Shown here: positions 1 to 10,922 of the stretch, one piece after another | Layout: every line of letters starts with the position of its first letter | Position numbering within the stretch: position 1 is the first letter of the stretch | Origin: Microascus cirrosus | Taxonomy: Eukaryota; Ascomycota; Sordariomycetes; Microascales; Microascaceae | Length of the DNA: 64,000 nucleotides | Direction of reading: 5' to 3' | Assembly (NCBI GenBank): GCA_030271035.1 | Contig: JAMBUN010000140.1 | Location: forward strand, 186,001 to 250,000 | The notes under the pieces: model-generated | What the model was told of the DNA's origin: nothing | The model's database searches: none | What the model saw: only the letters and a program-made list of their open reading frames with translations | Made by a program: the position numbers and the translations under genes

Positions 1-635
1 AACACTGTCTATATGACCGCGTCGAAGCAGGCCAGGCTGCACTCCCTTGAGACCGAACCGACAGAGCCGTGCTGCTGTCCGAGACCGTGGAGGGCAGGAG
101 ATGTGACAGCCCTGTCCTGCCGCTGCAGGGGTTCCCCGTCCATCGACATTTTACACTTACAGCCAATTGTCCGCAGCCACCTGGTAGTGAATCCTTTGGT
201 GGCGGCGAGGTTGCTTCGCGAAGTAGGGCCTTGAAGCGGCCTAATGCGGCCAAGCGCGCTCCGCCCGATTCGGGAGTTCCCCGACAGCCCGGCATGAAAG
301 AAGATCGCTTCGATTCGCCGAGCCCTTCTAGCCAGCGTCTCATTTTCTCAAGGTGTGATCAGGCTTGCAGCATTGGGGGCCACTCACCAGCCTCTCTTAC
401 CATAAAGAAGGGAGGCTGCGAGAGCCTGCTCGGACGCCTCACTCCGCCCCGGCAGCCAGCTCGATCCTCCCCAGCTACCCTTGGCAATTAGGCAGGCACC
501 GGGTAGCTGACCGGATGGGAAAAGCAGACAAGAAAAAAGAGCGTTCCCGTCAGGTCGAGCGCTCCTCATGCCATCACTAGCACACATCGATCACACAAAG
601 CTTCTTGGATTCAGATCTCGCCATAGTGCTTCGCC
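1..635. other. Intergenic / 5' flank, no gene seen
   Basis: Open frames here are short, overlap one another on both strands and show no recognisable domain. The part next to position 636 is presumably promoter and 5' leader of the coiled-coil gene. No tRNA-like or repeat structure was found. Confidence 0.5.
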
Positions 636-2015
636 ATGGATATCGATCCCCCGGAGCCAGAGATTATCGCTGTCGTCCCTCCCCCGCCACAGGACCAGAA
701 CACCACGAACGAAACCCTGTGGAGGATGGAGGAAGTGCTTCAAAACGTCTCCCACAAGGTCCAGGTCCTGGTAGACCTCGTGAAACCTCATCAGCAAGAA
801 GACATTGCCTTTGGGGGCGATCAACCGGCTGAGGTTCCGCCGCCCGTCGTGAGTATAAACTATCTAAGCCTTAGATTTCGGGGCTTCGCCGAACCGCTCC
901 GCGCCTGTCGGTTCCAGCTAACACTGCTACGACCCAAGCCCCCGAAACCACCAATCCACGGTTCCCACTTGGCGCAACAGGCAGAGCTCGAAAGGGTTAG
1001 GGAGGAGAATGCGACGCTGTCAGCAAGCTTTGAAGCCGCCAAAAAGGAGCTCCTAGACGCCCGCATCGAGCTATCGAACTCTCGACAGAACGAGGGCAAG
1101 CTGCGCAGCATCATCCTGGAGAAGGCGGGCTCGCTGAAGGTCACCGACGTCGAGGTGCGCGACAAGTTCGTGTCCCTTCGCCAGAAGGCGCAGGCTATCG
1201 CCAACTCGCAGGCCTACGATGTCGAGAATGGCCCGCGGCGGGCACGGGGGACCATGAACCCGGAGATGGCGGCATTCTACGAGGTCAAGGCCTGGGGGAG
1301 ATTGACGCCCAAGGACCGCAAGAACTTGATCATGTCGCGTATGTTCCTCATGATCCATTCGTACGTCCTCGACCGCGCGATATTCAGCGCGCTTGTGCCC
1401 GAGTACATCATGCCCGACGACGGGGACCAGTCGAACGTCGAGCCGACGCTTCGGCGGTTTGAGATGCTCCTGGAGTTGAATGGAGGTGAGTGAACACCCA
1501 CCCGGCCCCTCAAGGCCTAACAGTACGAGAGAAAAAAAAAACGCTGTGTTAATGTATTTCGTTCCTTTCTTCTTTCAGTAAATGAGGACCTTATTGCCGA
1601 TTGGAGGATCTTGACGATGGAGTGTGTCGGCAAGATCAAGACCGACGGCCCCAAGGGCAGAAAGGTGGCGCAGAAGATCTTCGACTTCTTCGCCCCGACC
1701 ATCGCGGACCTCAGCCAGCAGGGGCGGGATGATCTCCTGGCCCGTATCACCGATATGTGCCATGACGCGTACGATCTGAGGATGATGATGCGGAGGTCCA
1801 AGGCCAAGTACGCGTGCGAGTTCCCGCCGACGGCGGATTCACCTTGCTTCCAGGACAAGTACGAGGCACTCGTAGAGCCTATCAGTGTCGAGGGCGGTAA
1901 GAACAAGGAGGGCTCGGACGAGATTGCGTACCCACTCTTTGGCGGGCTGGTGAAGCATGCAGAGACCGGAAAGAAGGTCCTCGAGAAGGCCCAGGTTATT
2001 ATGAAGCGCCGATGA
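636..2015 (+). CDS. Coiled-coil protein of unknown function
   Basis: Not recognised. The proposed model has three exons (636-848, 939-1485, 1579-2015) giving 398 aa. The second intron (GTGAGT..TTTCAG) is firm because the frame must change there. The first is stopless and 3n long; I end it at 938 because a CTAAC branch site lies about 16 nt before that AG, but an end at 980 also keeps the frame. The protein has an acidic, Pro-rich N-terminus (MDIDPPEPEIIAV), a heptad-like segment (roughly residues 85-150, rich in Glu/Leu/Lys: ELERVREENATL), then a globular helical C-terminal half with KDRKNLIMSRMFLMIHSYVL. No signal peptide or membrane segment. The layout resembles unnamed conserved Pezizomycotina proteins; function cannot be assigned. 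Confidence 0.8.
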
Positions 2016-2712
2016 AATATTCGAGTGAAAGCCAAGAGCGACACTCTCGTGTCCTCTATGATAAAAAAAAATCGAAAGAAGCGCCTCAAGCAAGCCGCGT
2101 GCCTAATTTCTGTGATAAGCAGAACTTCACGTCCCTGCAGGCCCGCTCACAACGGAAGGAGCCTGCTATGCAATCCTGCCCTCCGTCCTGCTTTCAGTGG
2201 CTCGGGGATGACTAATGTGCCGCCTTTCGGAAAGACCCACTCTCGCCGGCGCGGATCGTTCAATGTTGATCCATCCAGGGCGCGGAGCTGTTGGACCCCT
2301 GTTCCGTCCCTGGTTCTTCGCCAATCCCGTCCCGCGATCCGCAGAGCTGCAGAGGCCCCGCCTCGTTGAGGGCGGCTGGGGGGCGCAGTCGCCTTTCTTC
2401 GACTTTTGTCTATGCAACCAGCAGCCTTGTCGTTTCGAGCCGTTGCCTCCGCTCGTCACTCGTTAATGTCGTTTGCACGTTTCGCTGCCAAAGGAAAGGG
2501 GGCTGTAATAAATACACTTCCCTTCCAGGGCGAAGCGGGCCTTGCATTTTATCTTCACTGCACTTTCTCTTCGTTTGCTCCTGTAGCTTTTTGCGGCCGG
2601 TTCTTTTTGTTCCCCGAGTTTATTGCCTTTGCGGCCCGTCCCGTCCCACTCACAGCTCTGCCCCCCCAAGCTGAAAGACTTCGCCCTGGGCTCCTGACTA
2701 CCACTTTCCACG
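2016..2712. other. Intergenic: 3' flank and CT-rich promoter
   Basis: No supported gene. The right half (about 2560-2640) is pyrimidine-rich on the plus strand, as is common in filamentous-fungal core promoters, and lies just upstream of the ATG at 2713. Confidence 0.5.
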
Positions 2713-4474
2713 ATGGCGGATAAACCGCCAGGCACAAACCTGGACGATGACACCGATGGCCCCTGGTTCCCCGAGAAAAAGCTGGAATGGCGTCTCGACG
2801 TGGTCACGCTGCTCGCCGTCATTGGCGAGTCGAGCATGACGGAGCACTCGCAAGCCATCACCGCCTCTGCTTTGTGAGTACCGCCCTGTTGAACGAGATT
2901 AGTGCTGCGACACCCTTAGAGCTCCTCATATGCCCCCATACAGCTAGCTTGCAGGAACAAGGTGACCGACTAACCACGGCAACCTCAGCTGTCTCTTCCC
3001 CAGGATCCTCCCCGCGCCTCAGGCCTTCCTCAAGGCCGCTAGGCCCCAGCGCATGCCCGAGACGAAAGCTATCGTCACGGGTGTCGAGAGCGGCGTCGCC
3101 CTCGAGAGCGTCAGCTTCTTCGCCAGCATCCTGGTCCCCCTGGACCTCCCCGCCTACTCCTTCAAGGTCTTCGAGATCAAGCATTCGGTCCAATCCCGCG
3201 CGCGGCCCAACGACAGCTCCTCTATGGCAGTGACCTCGCAGAATGGCTTCCTGAGCCGCCTCAAGGAGCTCTTCAGCAAGGAGGAACCGGCGCAGAAGGC
3301 TGTCGACATCGAGTCGGCGGGCCGCAAGAGCGAGTCGCCCGACGCGGCGGCGCCGGACACGGAGGGCAACGTTGAGGTGAAGGGCATCCGCCGCCAGAAT
3401 ACGTTTAGAGAGAAGGTCGAGAACACGCTCGTCTCGGGCGGGCGCAACAAGAGGCCTGCGATTCCCGCCAAGCTAGGCAGCCCGCTCCACATGCTCACAA
3501 TCTTCTCATTCCTCGTCTCTGTCGCCATCCTTGTGTGCGCCGTCATCTGGCGCGACGGGACCGCCATCCTTTCAATCTCCCTCATCAGCGTCGCCTCCTC
3601 TATCGTCAGCTACGCCACCTGGTGGGAGCCGCGACTGATGTCCGTTGAGGGTACCGAGAACAGAAGACTCCCGGACGGAGACATTATGATCCGAACACGT
3701 GAGGGCGCCTTCATTTACGTCCGCTGCAAGGAAGACGTCGCGCGTGAGCTCTTCTCAGGCACGGAGGAGTGCAAGTACCGCGTCAATGGGGGCGGGCATA
3801 ACCTCCTCATGGCCTCCGGCACTGTCATCCTCATGTTGGCCATCGTGCTGCTGGGGAACTGCAAGTGGAACTCGCAGATGTTCATCGGCGCGGCGTACGT
3901 CGTCCTGAACGGCCTCTATTGGGGCCTCGGCATGCTGCCGAAGAAGTACTTCTGGGACATGTCGCGGTATGATATCAGGGACATCACGCCGAACGACGCG
4001 AAGGACGCCCACAAGCGCACGAAGCCGCCCGGGCACCAGCGTGACAAGTCGTTCGCATCGCGGGTCAACACGAAGCTCTCGCGCGTGGGCACCGCCATCG
4101 CACACCCACGCCAGCCCCTTCCTCAGAGATCCATCCCGCAGCCGCCTGTCGACCCGGACTCGCGCGCATGTTTCACGCGCACACTGTGGTACGCTATCCG
4201 CGAGTCGCGGTCCGCCGAGTGGGTGACCAAGAACAAGGCTGCACCGAACACAGATGTGTGGCAAACATGGCTCGGGGAGGCGGAGAGGGCGGCGCGGAGA
4301 GGGGAGAGGGGTTGGAGGGCTGTGGAGAGGAAGGACGAGCTTATTGAGCAGGCGCAGAGGGAGAAGGAGAGGCAGAGAGAGAGGGATATGGAAGAGGAGA
4401 GAGGGCGATCGTCCGCTATCCAAGCAGAGGACAGACCGAGAGGGCGTGCGCCGACTATTATGGAAGAGGCATAA
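2713..4474 (+). CDS. Four-helix membrane protein, unknown function
   Basis: Two exons, 2713-2873 and 3004-4474, give 543 aa. The intron (GTGAGTA..CCCCAG, with a CTAAC branch site) joins phase 2 to phase 1 and adds an N-terminus starting MADKPPGTNLDDDTDGPW. Four hydrophobic segments are visible: MLTIFSFLVSVAILVCAVIW, then ILSISLISVASSIVSYATWW, LLMASGTVILMLAIVLLGN and MFIGAAYVVLNGLYWGLGML, arranged as two hairpins around a hydrophilic loop. The C-terminal 100 residues are highly charged (Arg/Glu-rich, ERQRERDMEEERGR) and probably helical. No family recognised; an integral membrane protein of an internal or plasma membrane is all the sequence supports. Convergent with the SRP40-like gene, about 300 nt away. 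Confidence 0.85.
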
Positions 4475-4781
4475 GCGAGGGGATTTCCCCTTCTGCTGAC
4501 TTTTGGCATGGATCGTTGGGTAAACTTGTGGCATGATCTTGGAGTTCGGATTTATTTTTGAAGGATATCATGTCTGGCTTATTGGCATCATCGGCGATTT
4601 GGTAAAATATCACGAACTCATATAGGATCTAAACACTGGAATAGAAAATGCAAAAAGCGTGGCGTAAAAGCATGTAACCCTCTCTCATTTAACGCTACGC
4701 TACCGACTTCTATCTTTCCGTAACAAAACGCATAAGCAGAACCCAGACCTTCACCAACTTCCAAATCAGAGTGTGACGCCC
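4475..4781. other. Convergent 3' flanks, no gene
   Basis: AT-rich spacer between two convergent genes (tail ends at 4474 and 4782). Nothing coding is seen; it should hold both 3' UTRs and poly(A) signals. Confidence 0.5.
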
Positions 4782-6206
4782 CTAGTCATCAAACTTGACG
4801 CCTGTCCTTTGGTTCATGTCGATGGCCCCCGCGCGGAAGCTGCCCTTCTTCATCTTATTCTTCTGCTTTGTGAACCCGTTGCCCTTCACCGCCGCCAGGT
4901 CGTCGTAGATCCGCCCGTCGTAGTCGTTGCGTACATAGTTGCCGCTGAAGCGGCCGTCGACGCGGATGTTCTTCTTGATGCGCGAGAAGGGCTCGTTCTG
5001 CGGACGCCTGCCGTTCTTACCGGGTTGGGCCTGCGTAGGGTCGGGCGGGAGGGGAGGGTTCGAGGTAGGGTCCGGGGGGAGTGGGGGGTTGGTCGGCTTA
5101 GACGGTTTGGGGGAGGATTTGCCGATGGTTTCGGAGGAGTCCTCCGGGTCGTCAGACTTTGCCTGTTTCTTGGCCTTCTTCTTAGCTATGGCAGCTGAAG
5201 CGGCTTTTGAGTCCTCTTCGGAGTCGGAGGATGAGGGGGTATCCATGGACGTATCGGAGTCCTCTTCGGAGTCGGAGTCAGAGTCAGACTCGGGAAGAGG
5301 TGTCTTGGCGGCCTTCTTAACCTGATTCTTGGTCTTGGAGCCCTCGTCTTTATCAGAGTCTGAATCTGAATCTGACGAGTCCGACGATGAGCCTGACGAG
5401 CTGGACGGCGGGAGAGGGACGGCAGCCGCCTTTGCGGCCTCATCCTCAGAGTCTGAACTTGAGTCTGAGTCCGAGCTCGAGTCGGAATCGGAGCTGCTGT
5501 CGGAGCTGCTGTCGGACGAAGAATCGCTGTCGGAGCTGTCCTCCTTTATCTTGGCCTTCTTCGAGCGAGGCTCCTCATCCTCCGAGCTCGAGTCGCTGTC
5601 GGACGAGGAGTCGCTCTCACTACTGGAGTCGGACGAGGGGGCCTTCCTCTTAAGGTTCTTCGCGGGGGCAGGCGCATCGCTCATGTCTTCGTCGCTTGAG
5701 TCGCTGTCGCTACTGCTGCTGCTGCTGCTGCTGCTGTCTGAACTAGAACCGCTAGAGCTAGAGTCCGAGCTGGAATCACTAGCACTAGACGAGTCCGAGC
5801 TGGAGTCGTTACTAGAGGAACTAGATGTTGAGGCAGCCTTCTTCGCCTTGGGCTTCGTGCTGGTTTTCCCGACTCTATGCGTCATATCCTCCCACGTCTT
5901 AAAGAGAGTGGTAAGCGACGGCTGGTGCGCATCGGAGTCGGCCGCCAGCCACCCATTGTTGGCGCGAGCCTTCTTGAACTCGGCGTGAGCGCCCGTAAAC
6001 GAATGCTCCGCGAGGAAAGACTCCACAATATCCAGCACCTGAGACGGAGGCGCAGGCGCCTTAGAGGCCGCGCCCTTCGACTTAGACGTCTTCGGCTTTT
6101 CGGATTTCTTCGCCATGGCTGGGTTGGACTCGCTAGCAGTCGTGGCTTTGGCAGACGAATTGTTGGCGAAGAGCCAAGACGGAGGTCCAGATTTTTGTGT
6201 TGACAT
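4782..6206 (-). CDS. SRP40: SRP40/Nopp140-like nucleolar phosphoprotein
   Basis: Single exon, 474 aa. Near the N-terminus is a LisH-like helix pair (LDIVESFLAEHSFTGAHAEF, about residues 57-77). The middle (about 130-370) is a low-complexity tract of Ser runs alternating with Asp/Glu and Lys/Ala/Pro patches, typical CK2-substrate sequence. The C-terminus carries the conserved SRP40 domain (EPFSRIKKNIRVDGRFSGNY, then YDGRIYDDLAAVKGNGFTKQ, ending GVKFDD). These three parts in this order define the Nopp140/NOLC1/yeast Srp40 family, which chaperones box C/D and H/ACA snoRNPs in the nucleolus. The serine tract contains an (AGC)8 run. It is divergent from the RSM1-like gene with a 522-nt shared promoter. 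An open frame on the opposite strand (5329-5988) is only the mirror of the Ser/Asp repeat. Confidence 0.93.
   Translation of the reverse strand: MSTQKSGPPSWLFANNSSAKATTASESNPAMAKKSEKPKTSKSKGAASKAPAPPSQVLDIVESFLAEHSFTGAHAEFKKARANNGWLAADSDAHQPSLTTLFKTWEDMTHRVGKTSTKPKAKKAASTSSSSSNDSSSDSSSASDSSSDSSSSGSSSDSSSSSSSSSDSDSSDEDMSDAPAPAKNLKRKAPSSDSSSESDSSSDSDSSSEDEEPRSKKAKIKEDSSDSDSSSDSSSDSSSDSDSSSDSDSSSDSEDEAAKAAAVPLPPSSSSGSSSDSSDSDSDSDKDEGSKTKNQVKKAAKTPLPESDSDSDSEEDSDTSMDTPSSSDSEEDSKAASAAIAKKKAKKQAKSDDPEDSSETIGKSSPKPSKPTNPPLPPDPTSNPPLPPDPTQAQPGKNGRRPQNEPFSRIKKNIRVDGRFSGNYVRNDYDGRIYDDLAAVKGNGFTKQKNKMKKGSFRAGAIDMNQRTGVKFDD
5713..5736 (+). repeat. (CTG)8 trinucleotide microsatellite
   Basis: Eight uninterrupted CTG units on the plus strand, read as AGC (Ser) codons in the minus-strand SRP40-like gene. 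Likely length-polymorphic between strains. Confidence 0.95.
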
Positions 6207-6728
6207 ACGCTTCAGGAGTTGAAATGCTTGTTGTTGTCGTGGTGCGGTGGATAATGGGAAGAAAGGAGAGAAACTGGTCGGTTAAGTCTGGAGGGCTGGG
6301 GTATCGCGGCGGGCAAGAAGCCGGCGGTTGCACTCCGAAAAAAAAAATTTATGGCCCACTTTGTGCGGTTTATCTTATCTGCAACCGGGCTTTTGCCGTT
6401 TATCTTATCGGAGCTTAAAATGTGGGGGCGGACCTGGCGCGCGTGGCTGGCCATTGCTGCAGCAGCCAGAGCAAGAACGTCTATTGGCTTGCGGATTGTC
6501 AACACCGGAAGGAGGGAATCGAGCCTAATTCCCGGGCTCGAAGCGCCGTCAATTTGCCGTTTCCGTTTCAAACCCTCTCAACCGTGGAATGTGAGGGCCA
6601 GAAACAGGTTGTTTTTTGTCCTTAACTATAGAGCGAGCTTTCGAGAAGACCAACGTCTAACCAACTTGAACGCGCATCGTCACCCGCAGTTAGCCTTCAA
6701 AGGCCCTGATTGCCTCCCTCGACACAGC
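6207..6728. other. Divergent promoter SRP40 / RSM1
   Basis: Shared upstream region of two outward-facing genes. It holds an A9-T3 stretch near 6340 and the paired GATA-type element listed separately. The frame of the RSM1-like gene stays open back to 6351, but the protein before Met at 6729 has no conserved character. Confidence 0.5.
6368..6409. promoter_or_regulatory. Duplicated GATA-factor element
   Basis: The 12-mer GTTTATCTTATC occurs at 6368-6379 and again at 6398-6409, 30 nt apart. Each copy contains two GATA cores on the minus strand (GATAAGATAA). Fungal GATA factors bind HGATAR, often as pairs. The role is inferred from position and sequence only. Confidence 0.45.
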
Positions 6729-8249
6729 ATGCATTCAACAAAGCGCAAGTTTAATGCTCTCATCCAGGGAATCGGAAACCGGCCGTCGACCCCAGCGAAG
6801 CCACCCGATACCTCGCAAGAAAATCGTCCCACTACTCCCCTAGGCTCTCGCGCGACGCCTATGAGCAAGACGACCACCGACGGGGACCTGGCTAAGCGCC
6901 GTCGGACGGGTGTACCCAGCTCGACTCCGCCAGCTAGCGGCTCGAAATCGATATCAGGCGCCGTGTTGAAGAAATTTAGCGGCAAGGGGAGCAGCCCAAC
7001 TCCACCACAGCCAAAGTACTGCCCCAGCGATCGTAAGGAGCTCCTGAGGCGCCTTGCTACATTTCAGGATCTCACAGACTGGGCCCCAAAGCCGGACCGG
7101 GTGAGCGAGATAGAATGGGCGAAGAGAGGCTGGATTTGTCAGGGGAAGGAGAGGGTCCGGTGTGCCCTCTGCAACAAGGAGCTGGTCATCAAACTAAATA
7201 AGAAGGAGGTGGATGGAAAAGAGGTGTCCGTTTTGGTTCCTTCAGAGATTGAGGATGCGCTAGTCAACAAGTATGTTGAGCTTATCGTCGAGTCTCACCA
7301 GGAGGGCTGCCTCTGGCGCAAACGTGGATGCGATGGTAAGTATCAACTTCTTTGTTTCTGATGTGGAGCTAACAGTGTCACAGATTCTCTCCTCCGTATC
7401 TCATTCAGCAATGCAACAGCCAACATCGAAGCTCTTCGTGAGAGATACGATGAGTTGTGTTCGAGGAAATCGTTCCTGCCGTACGAATTCAACCTAAAAC
7501 TCCCTGATGATTTCGATATGGACGCCATTCTCGCCCAACTTCCCGATGACTTCTTCACGAACCCTCCTCCCGAAGACCAATATGCAGCAGAATCCCCAAA
7601 TAGGGCGGCACTGGCGCTGGCACTCATGGGGTGGCAGGGCCTTTCCAATGCGCGGATAGGAGCAGTTCCCAACTCGGCCTCTTGCCACTCATGCCTACGT
7701 CGTCTAGGCCTATGGATGTTCAAGAGCAAGGAAGTCGGGCCCAATAACGAGGTTATCGTCCCGGCACCGATGGACTTCCTTGATCCGGCCAAGGAACACC
7801 GCTTCTTCTGCCCGTGGAAGAACCCTCAGGCCCAGCGCCTAGGAAGTGCAAAGACGAATGGGGAGGCTGATTTGTCGGCATCGGAAATGCTGACTCGATC
7901 TATCCGGAACGAGGCGTACCTGAGAGGGGCCCTTGACGGTCCAGGAAAGAGTACTAGGAGTGTGGCTACTGGAACAGGTGGCATCCCAAGGACGCCGTCG
8001 CGCAGCACTGGTGCGGCACCCCAAACCCCGGGGTCACAGACCACCGGTATCGGAGTAGACTCGCCTGTGACAACCGGGATAGCGGATGACGAGGAAGACG
8101 AGGCTGCAAGGGATGCGAAAGACAAGGAGAGGTGGGCACGGTTGAGGCGGGTTAAGAGTCTGTTCGACCACAAGGGTTCAAAGAAACTACGGAAAAACCT
8201 AAGTCGGCCCGGGACGGCGCACTCGACGAAGTCAAACTCGAACCAGTAG
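6729..8249 (+). CDS. Rsm1/NIPA-type C3HC zinc-finger protein
   Basis: Two exons (6729-7335, 7384-8249), 490 aa; the 48-nt intron has a CTAAC branch site. After a basic, disordered N-terminus (residues 1-95) comes the zf-C3HC domain: W135, C145 and C148 (CALC), H190 and C194 (HQEGC), the metal-binding set of the family. A second, Rsm1-type module follows, with CHSCLRRLGLW and HRFFCPW supplying further Cys/His. The tail is disordered with TP/SP sites and an acidic patch. Relatives are S. pombe Rsm1, implicated in nuclear mRNA export, and animal NIPA/ZC3HC1. Nuclear localisation is likely from KRRRTG near residue 56. Start: the first ATG after which conserved sequence begins; an in-frame extension upstream lacks family character. 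Confidence 0.9.
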
Positions 8250-8585
8250 ATGGCCGCTCCCACGAACGCCTGAAAGACTGTCAGTTCGGGGCGTTGAAAT
8301 GTCAAGTCACCGCGGTTGGAGTTGGCAAGGGAGCCGCCGGCCTGGGATATTAAAAGGTAAAATATTGCGACGATTTCCATCCGGTTCCAATCTAAGGGTC
8401 ATGCCACCAAAGAATTTCGATTCCCTCTAGCCTATAAGAGAATAATAAGAAACACATATGTTCCTCACAGAGGTTTCCGTAACGATAGGAAGTGGGCTGG
8501 GAGCAGCTTCGATTTGGCGTTGTCGGAGTTGGGCTTCGGAATGAATGAGAGGGGTTGAGGTGCAATATCATTCTCACGGAGCATG
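8250..8585. other. Convergent 3' flanks, no gene
   Basis: Spacer between converging genes. Nothing coding is seen. Confidence 0.45.
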
Positions 8586-9104
8586 TCAGTCGAGGTCGGA
8601 AGGAGCCCATATCTTCTCGCCTGTCGTGTCGTCCTTGTGATACCAGCTCTGCGTCTCGGGACACCAGGTCCAGAATTGAGCGGCTTCCGCTCCAAGAACT
8701 TGTCTGGATCCCTCGTCATCCCAAATATCGTCGCCGCTGCCGACTAGACGCCCGATATGGGAACCGTGATCCGAGTCGTCATCGACGCCAGACTCGACAG
8801 GTGTTGCCGCCATTAACCGTGGGGACAAAATAGGTATACTCGACCCCTCCCTGACAGTATTAGCGGCATCGTGCGTTGGCAGCATCGCCATTTGTTCCTT
8901 GGATTCTCGGCCATCGTATCCGCGAACAAGGCGTCGAGTGTTTGGCTGACAGTAGACTTCGTCGATCGGGTTGGTCGGCGTTGTAGGGGTAGCTTTCTTC
9001 GGGAAGGGGTCGTCTTGGCCGCATAGTAAGCGACGCATCAGACTCCAGCAGTAGGATAGAGGCGAGAAAAATAACACGGCAGCAGGCAAGCATGCGAGCG
9101 CCAT
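8586..9104 (-). CDS. Small membrane-anchored protein, unknown
   Basis: Single open frame of 172 aa starting at a true ATG. Residues 1-25 form a hydrophobic N-terminus (MALACLPAAVLFFSPLSYCW) that could be a signal peptide or signal anchor, followed by a basic stop (RR). The middle is acidic and Asp/Gly/Ser-rich. The last 30 residues are compact and aromatic: FWTWCPETQSWYHKDDTTGE, ending KIWAPSDLD, with spaced tryptophans that recall a WW-like strand pattern without its usual length. No family recognised. Support is only the composition and the conserved-looking tail; an additional upstream exon is possible. Confidence 0.5.
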   Translation of the reverse strand: MALACLPAAVLFFSPLSYCWSLMRRLLCGQDDPFPKKATPTTPTNPIDEVYCQPNTRRLVRGYDGRESKEQMAMLPTHDAANTVREGSSIPILSPRLMAATPVESGVDDDSDHGSHIGRLVGSGDDIWDDEGSRQVLGAEAAQFWTWCPETQSWYHKDDTTGEKIWAPSDLD

Positions 9105-9612
9105 GGACGGATTTGATCGGCGAATGAGACGCCACGGCTAGGACATATGGGAGACCTGCAGGTCCCCCAACAGCGGAGAGGCACACGAAGTTATGGTCGG
9201 CTCATGGTCCTTTTATAATGTCGTCGCCTCGATGTTAAACCTCGTTCAGCCATTGTCACTCCTTGCCACAGCGTCATGCATTATGGATCTGCAGTGCACA
9301 GCTGTGCGAGAGGGCTCACCGAGACACAGAGACACGGAAGACATGGCGGTTTGTCTCTCGATACTGAGTCGGAAGACGAGGGAATTCAAGCTTCCCCAAC
9401 GGCTCCTCGCAAAGTTCCAAAATCGCGGCTTGCGCCAAATAACGCGTGTAAGTGGCCTGCTCGGTGAAAGGAGGGTGTGCCGACTTTTTCCACATCCGTG
9501 TGCTGGCATCCGGTTGCCTCGCAAGGCGCTCAAGTAGGCCGTCACACTCGAGAAGTGACAACTTCGGCTAGCAATATAAATTATCTCGCGCCGGCCGCCA
9601 CCCAAAGCTCTT
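9105..9612. other. Intergenic, no gene seen
   Basis: Divergent flank between two small genes. Overlapping short frames on both strands have no domain character. Confidence 0.4.
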
Positions 9613-10086
9613 ATGAATCCAGCAGGAGCTCAGAGTCGTGGCAGTTTTGTACGCCCTTGTGCAACCGAACCAAATCCGGAGAGCGGCAAAATGTCCCTCA
9701 CTCCAGCCTTTAACCAACCCCAACCTCTAAGCGCCGATGACCCCCTCTGGCTTCTCCTTCAGTCAGATTCGCGCCAGGTCCACACTATCGGGATCTGGTT
9801 CAAGGCCGAAGAAAGTGTCTATCCCGTGCGGGCCGTTGTCGATGTGAAGGCTACCTACTCTGCCATCCCCGCGACGCTCGTCACGCGGCTCAACCTCCGG
9901 CAGTTCGTGACGACTCCATCCATGCTGCCCGGGACTTACGCGGTGGTCCCCGTAAGGGACGCGATCGAGAGTTGCGGGATACCAGATATGTCGTTTGACG
10001 TGCGTGTCACACAGGCTTGGCGGGAGGAAGTGGTCGTTCTCGGGAGGAACGCACTGGAGAGGGCGGCGAGGGAGCGCCTCGGATAG
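9613..10086 (+). CDS. Retropepsin-fold-like protein, catalytic motif lost
   Basis: Single exon, 157 aa; MSLTPAFNQ at residue 27 is an alternative start. The core resembles a single-domain clan-AA aspartic protease: a beta strand leading to VRAVVDVKATYSAIPATLV, where active members have D-[ST]-G-[AS], and near the C-terminus VVVLGRNALERA, matching the hydrophobic-hydrophobic-G-[RN] psi motif. The Asp is kept, but the following T/S-G is V-K, so proteolysis is not expected. It could be a domesticated Gag-Pol-derived or Ddi1-like fold used for binding, or a chance likeness. No reverse transcriptase, integrase or LTR was noticed nearby. The assignment rests on motif resemblance only. Confidence 0.55.
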   Translation: MNPAGAQSRGSFVRPCATEPNPESGKMSLTPAFNQPQPLSADDPLWLLLQSDSRQVHTIGIWFKAEESVYPVRAVVDVKATYSAIPATLVTRLNLRQFVTTPSMLPGTYAVVPVRDAIESCGIPDMSFDVRVTQAWREEVVVLGRNALERAARERLG

Positions 10087-10922
10087 GTGCCTATGCGCGC
10101 AATTATGCGATCTAGTATACGTTATTACAATAAGAGTCTTTGGTGGACTCTACTCTACAGGCATGAAGGGGTAAGCAGTATTCCCACTCTGTTGAGGACT
10201 ACAGGACGCTGACTCGAAGCAGTAATCTGTGGAAAGGAGCGAGATTTGGGGTTATACGGCGTGTAAATATGCTATACGGACGAGATCGTGAAGGCATGGC
10301 ATCCGCAAGTCCTCCTTATATCCGGACGTTATCGCTAACACCGCGACGGAATATAGTCCAGATACGTTTCGGAACCCCTAGTTCCTCACCTGCCCCCATC
10401 GACGCTGCCACCGACGGCGGAGCAAATATCCTCCGTCATTTTATACGTTCAAAGACCCTAGGGGCTCTACGATTCATCTCATTTGTTACGACGTTGCCCT
10501 TAATCTCCATGGCACGCCAGGGAGACGTGACCCGAACTGGGTAAACAAGACATCACATACTACACATCGCTCGCTAAGGTATGCGTGCGACGTACGGCGG
10601 AGAAATTGCGTCTAGGGAAGCACAGGCCCTGTCGCTGAGAGAAGTAGTTCGGGCAGGCGAGGTGTGGTTGGATACGAAGGGATAAATTGACCTCCGTGTT
10701 TCCATTTATAGAAATAGTACTTATTGTTTGGGATGATAGCCAATTTACGAGCATTACAGACCTGGCTAAGAGGCGGGATGGAGGCCGCGGGTAGGATATA
10801 TAATTAGGCGGGGATCCGGGATTCTAGTTGAGCTTCGCAGCGGATATCTCAGGGCCGCGAACAATCTACACCCACTATTACTAGTTCCTCCCTTTCTCAA
10901 GACCTCAGGCGCATCCTCGAAC
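10087..10922. other. Intergenic; promoter of secreted protein
   Basis: No supported gene; a frame at 10269-10544 has no recognisable features. The right end carries a TATA box (listed). Confidence 0.45.
10797..10804 (+). promoter_or_regulatory. TATA box
   Basis: TATATAAT about 120 nt before the ATG of the secreted Cys-rich gene. A clear TATA box fits an inducible gene; the link is positional. Confidence 0.5.

Noticed and set aside
5329..5988. 219-codon plus-strand frame rich in Ser/Glu/Leu
   Set aside because: It is the complement of the Ser/Asp repeat of the SRP40-like gene on the minus strand.
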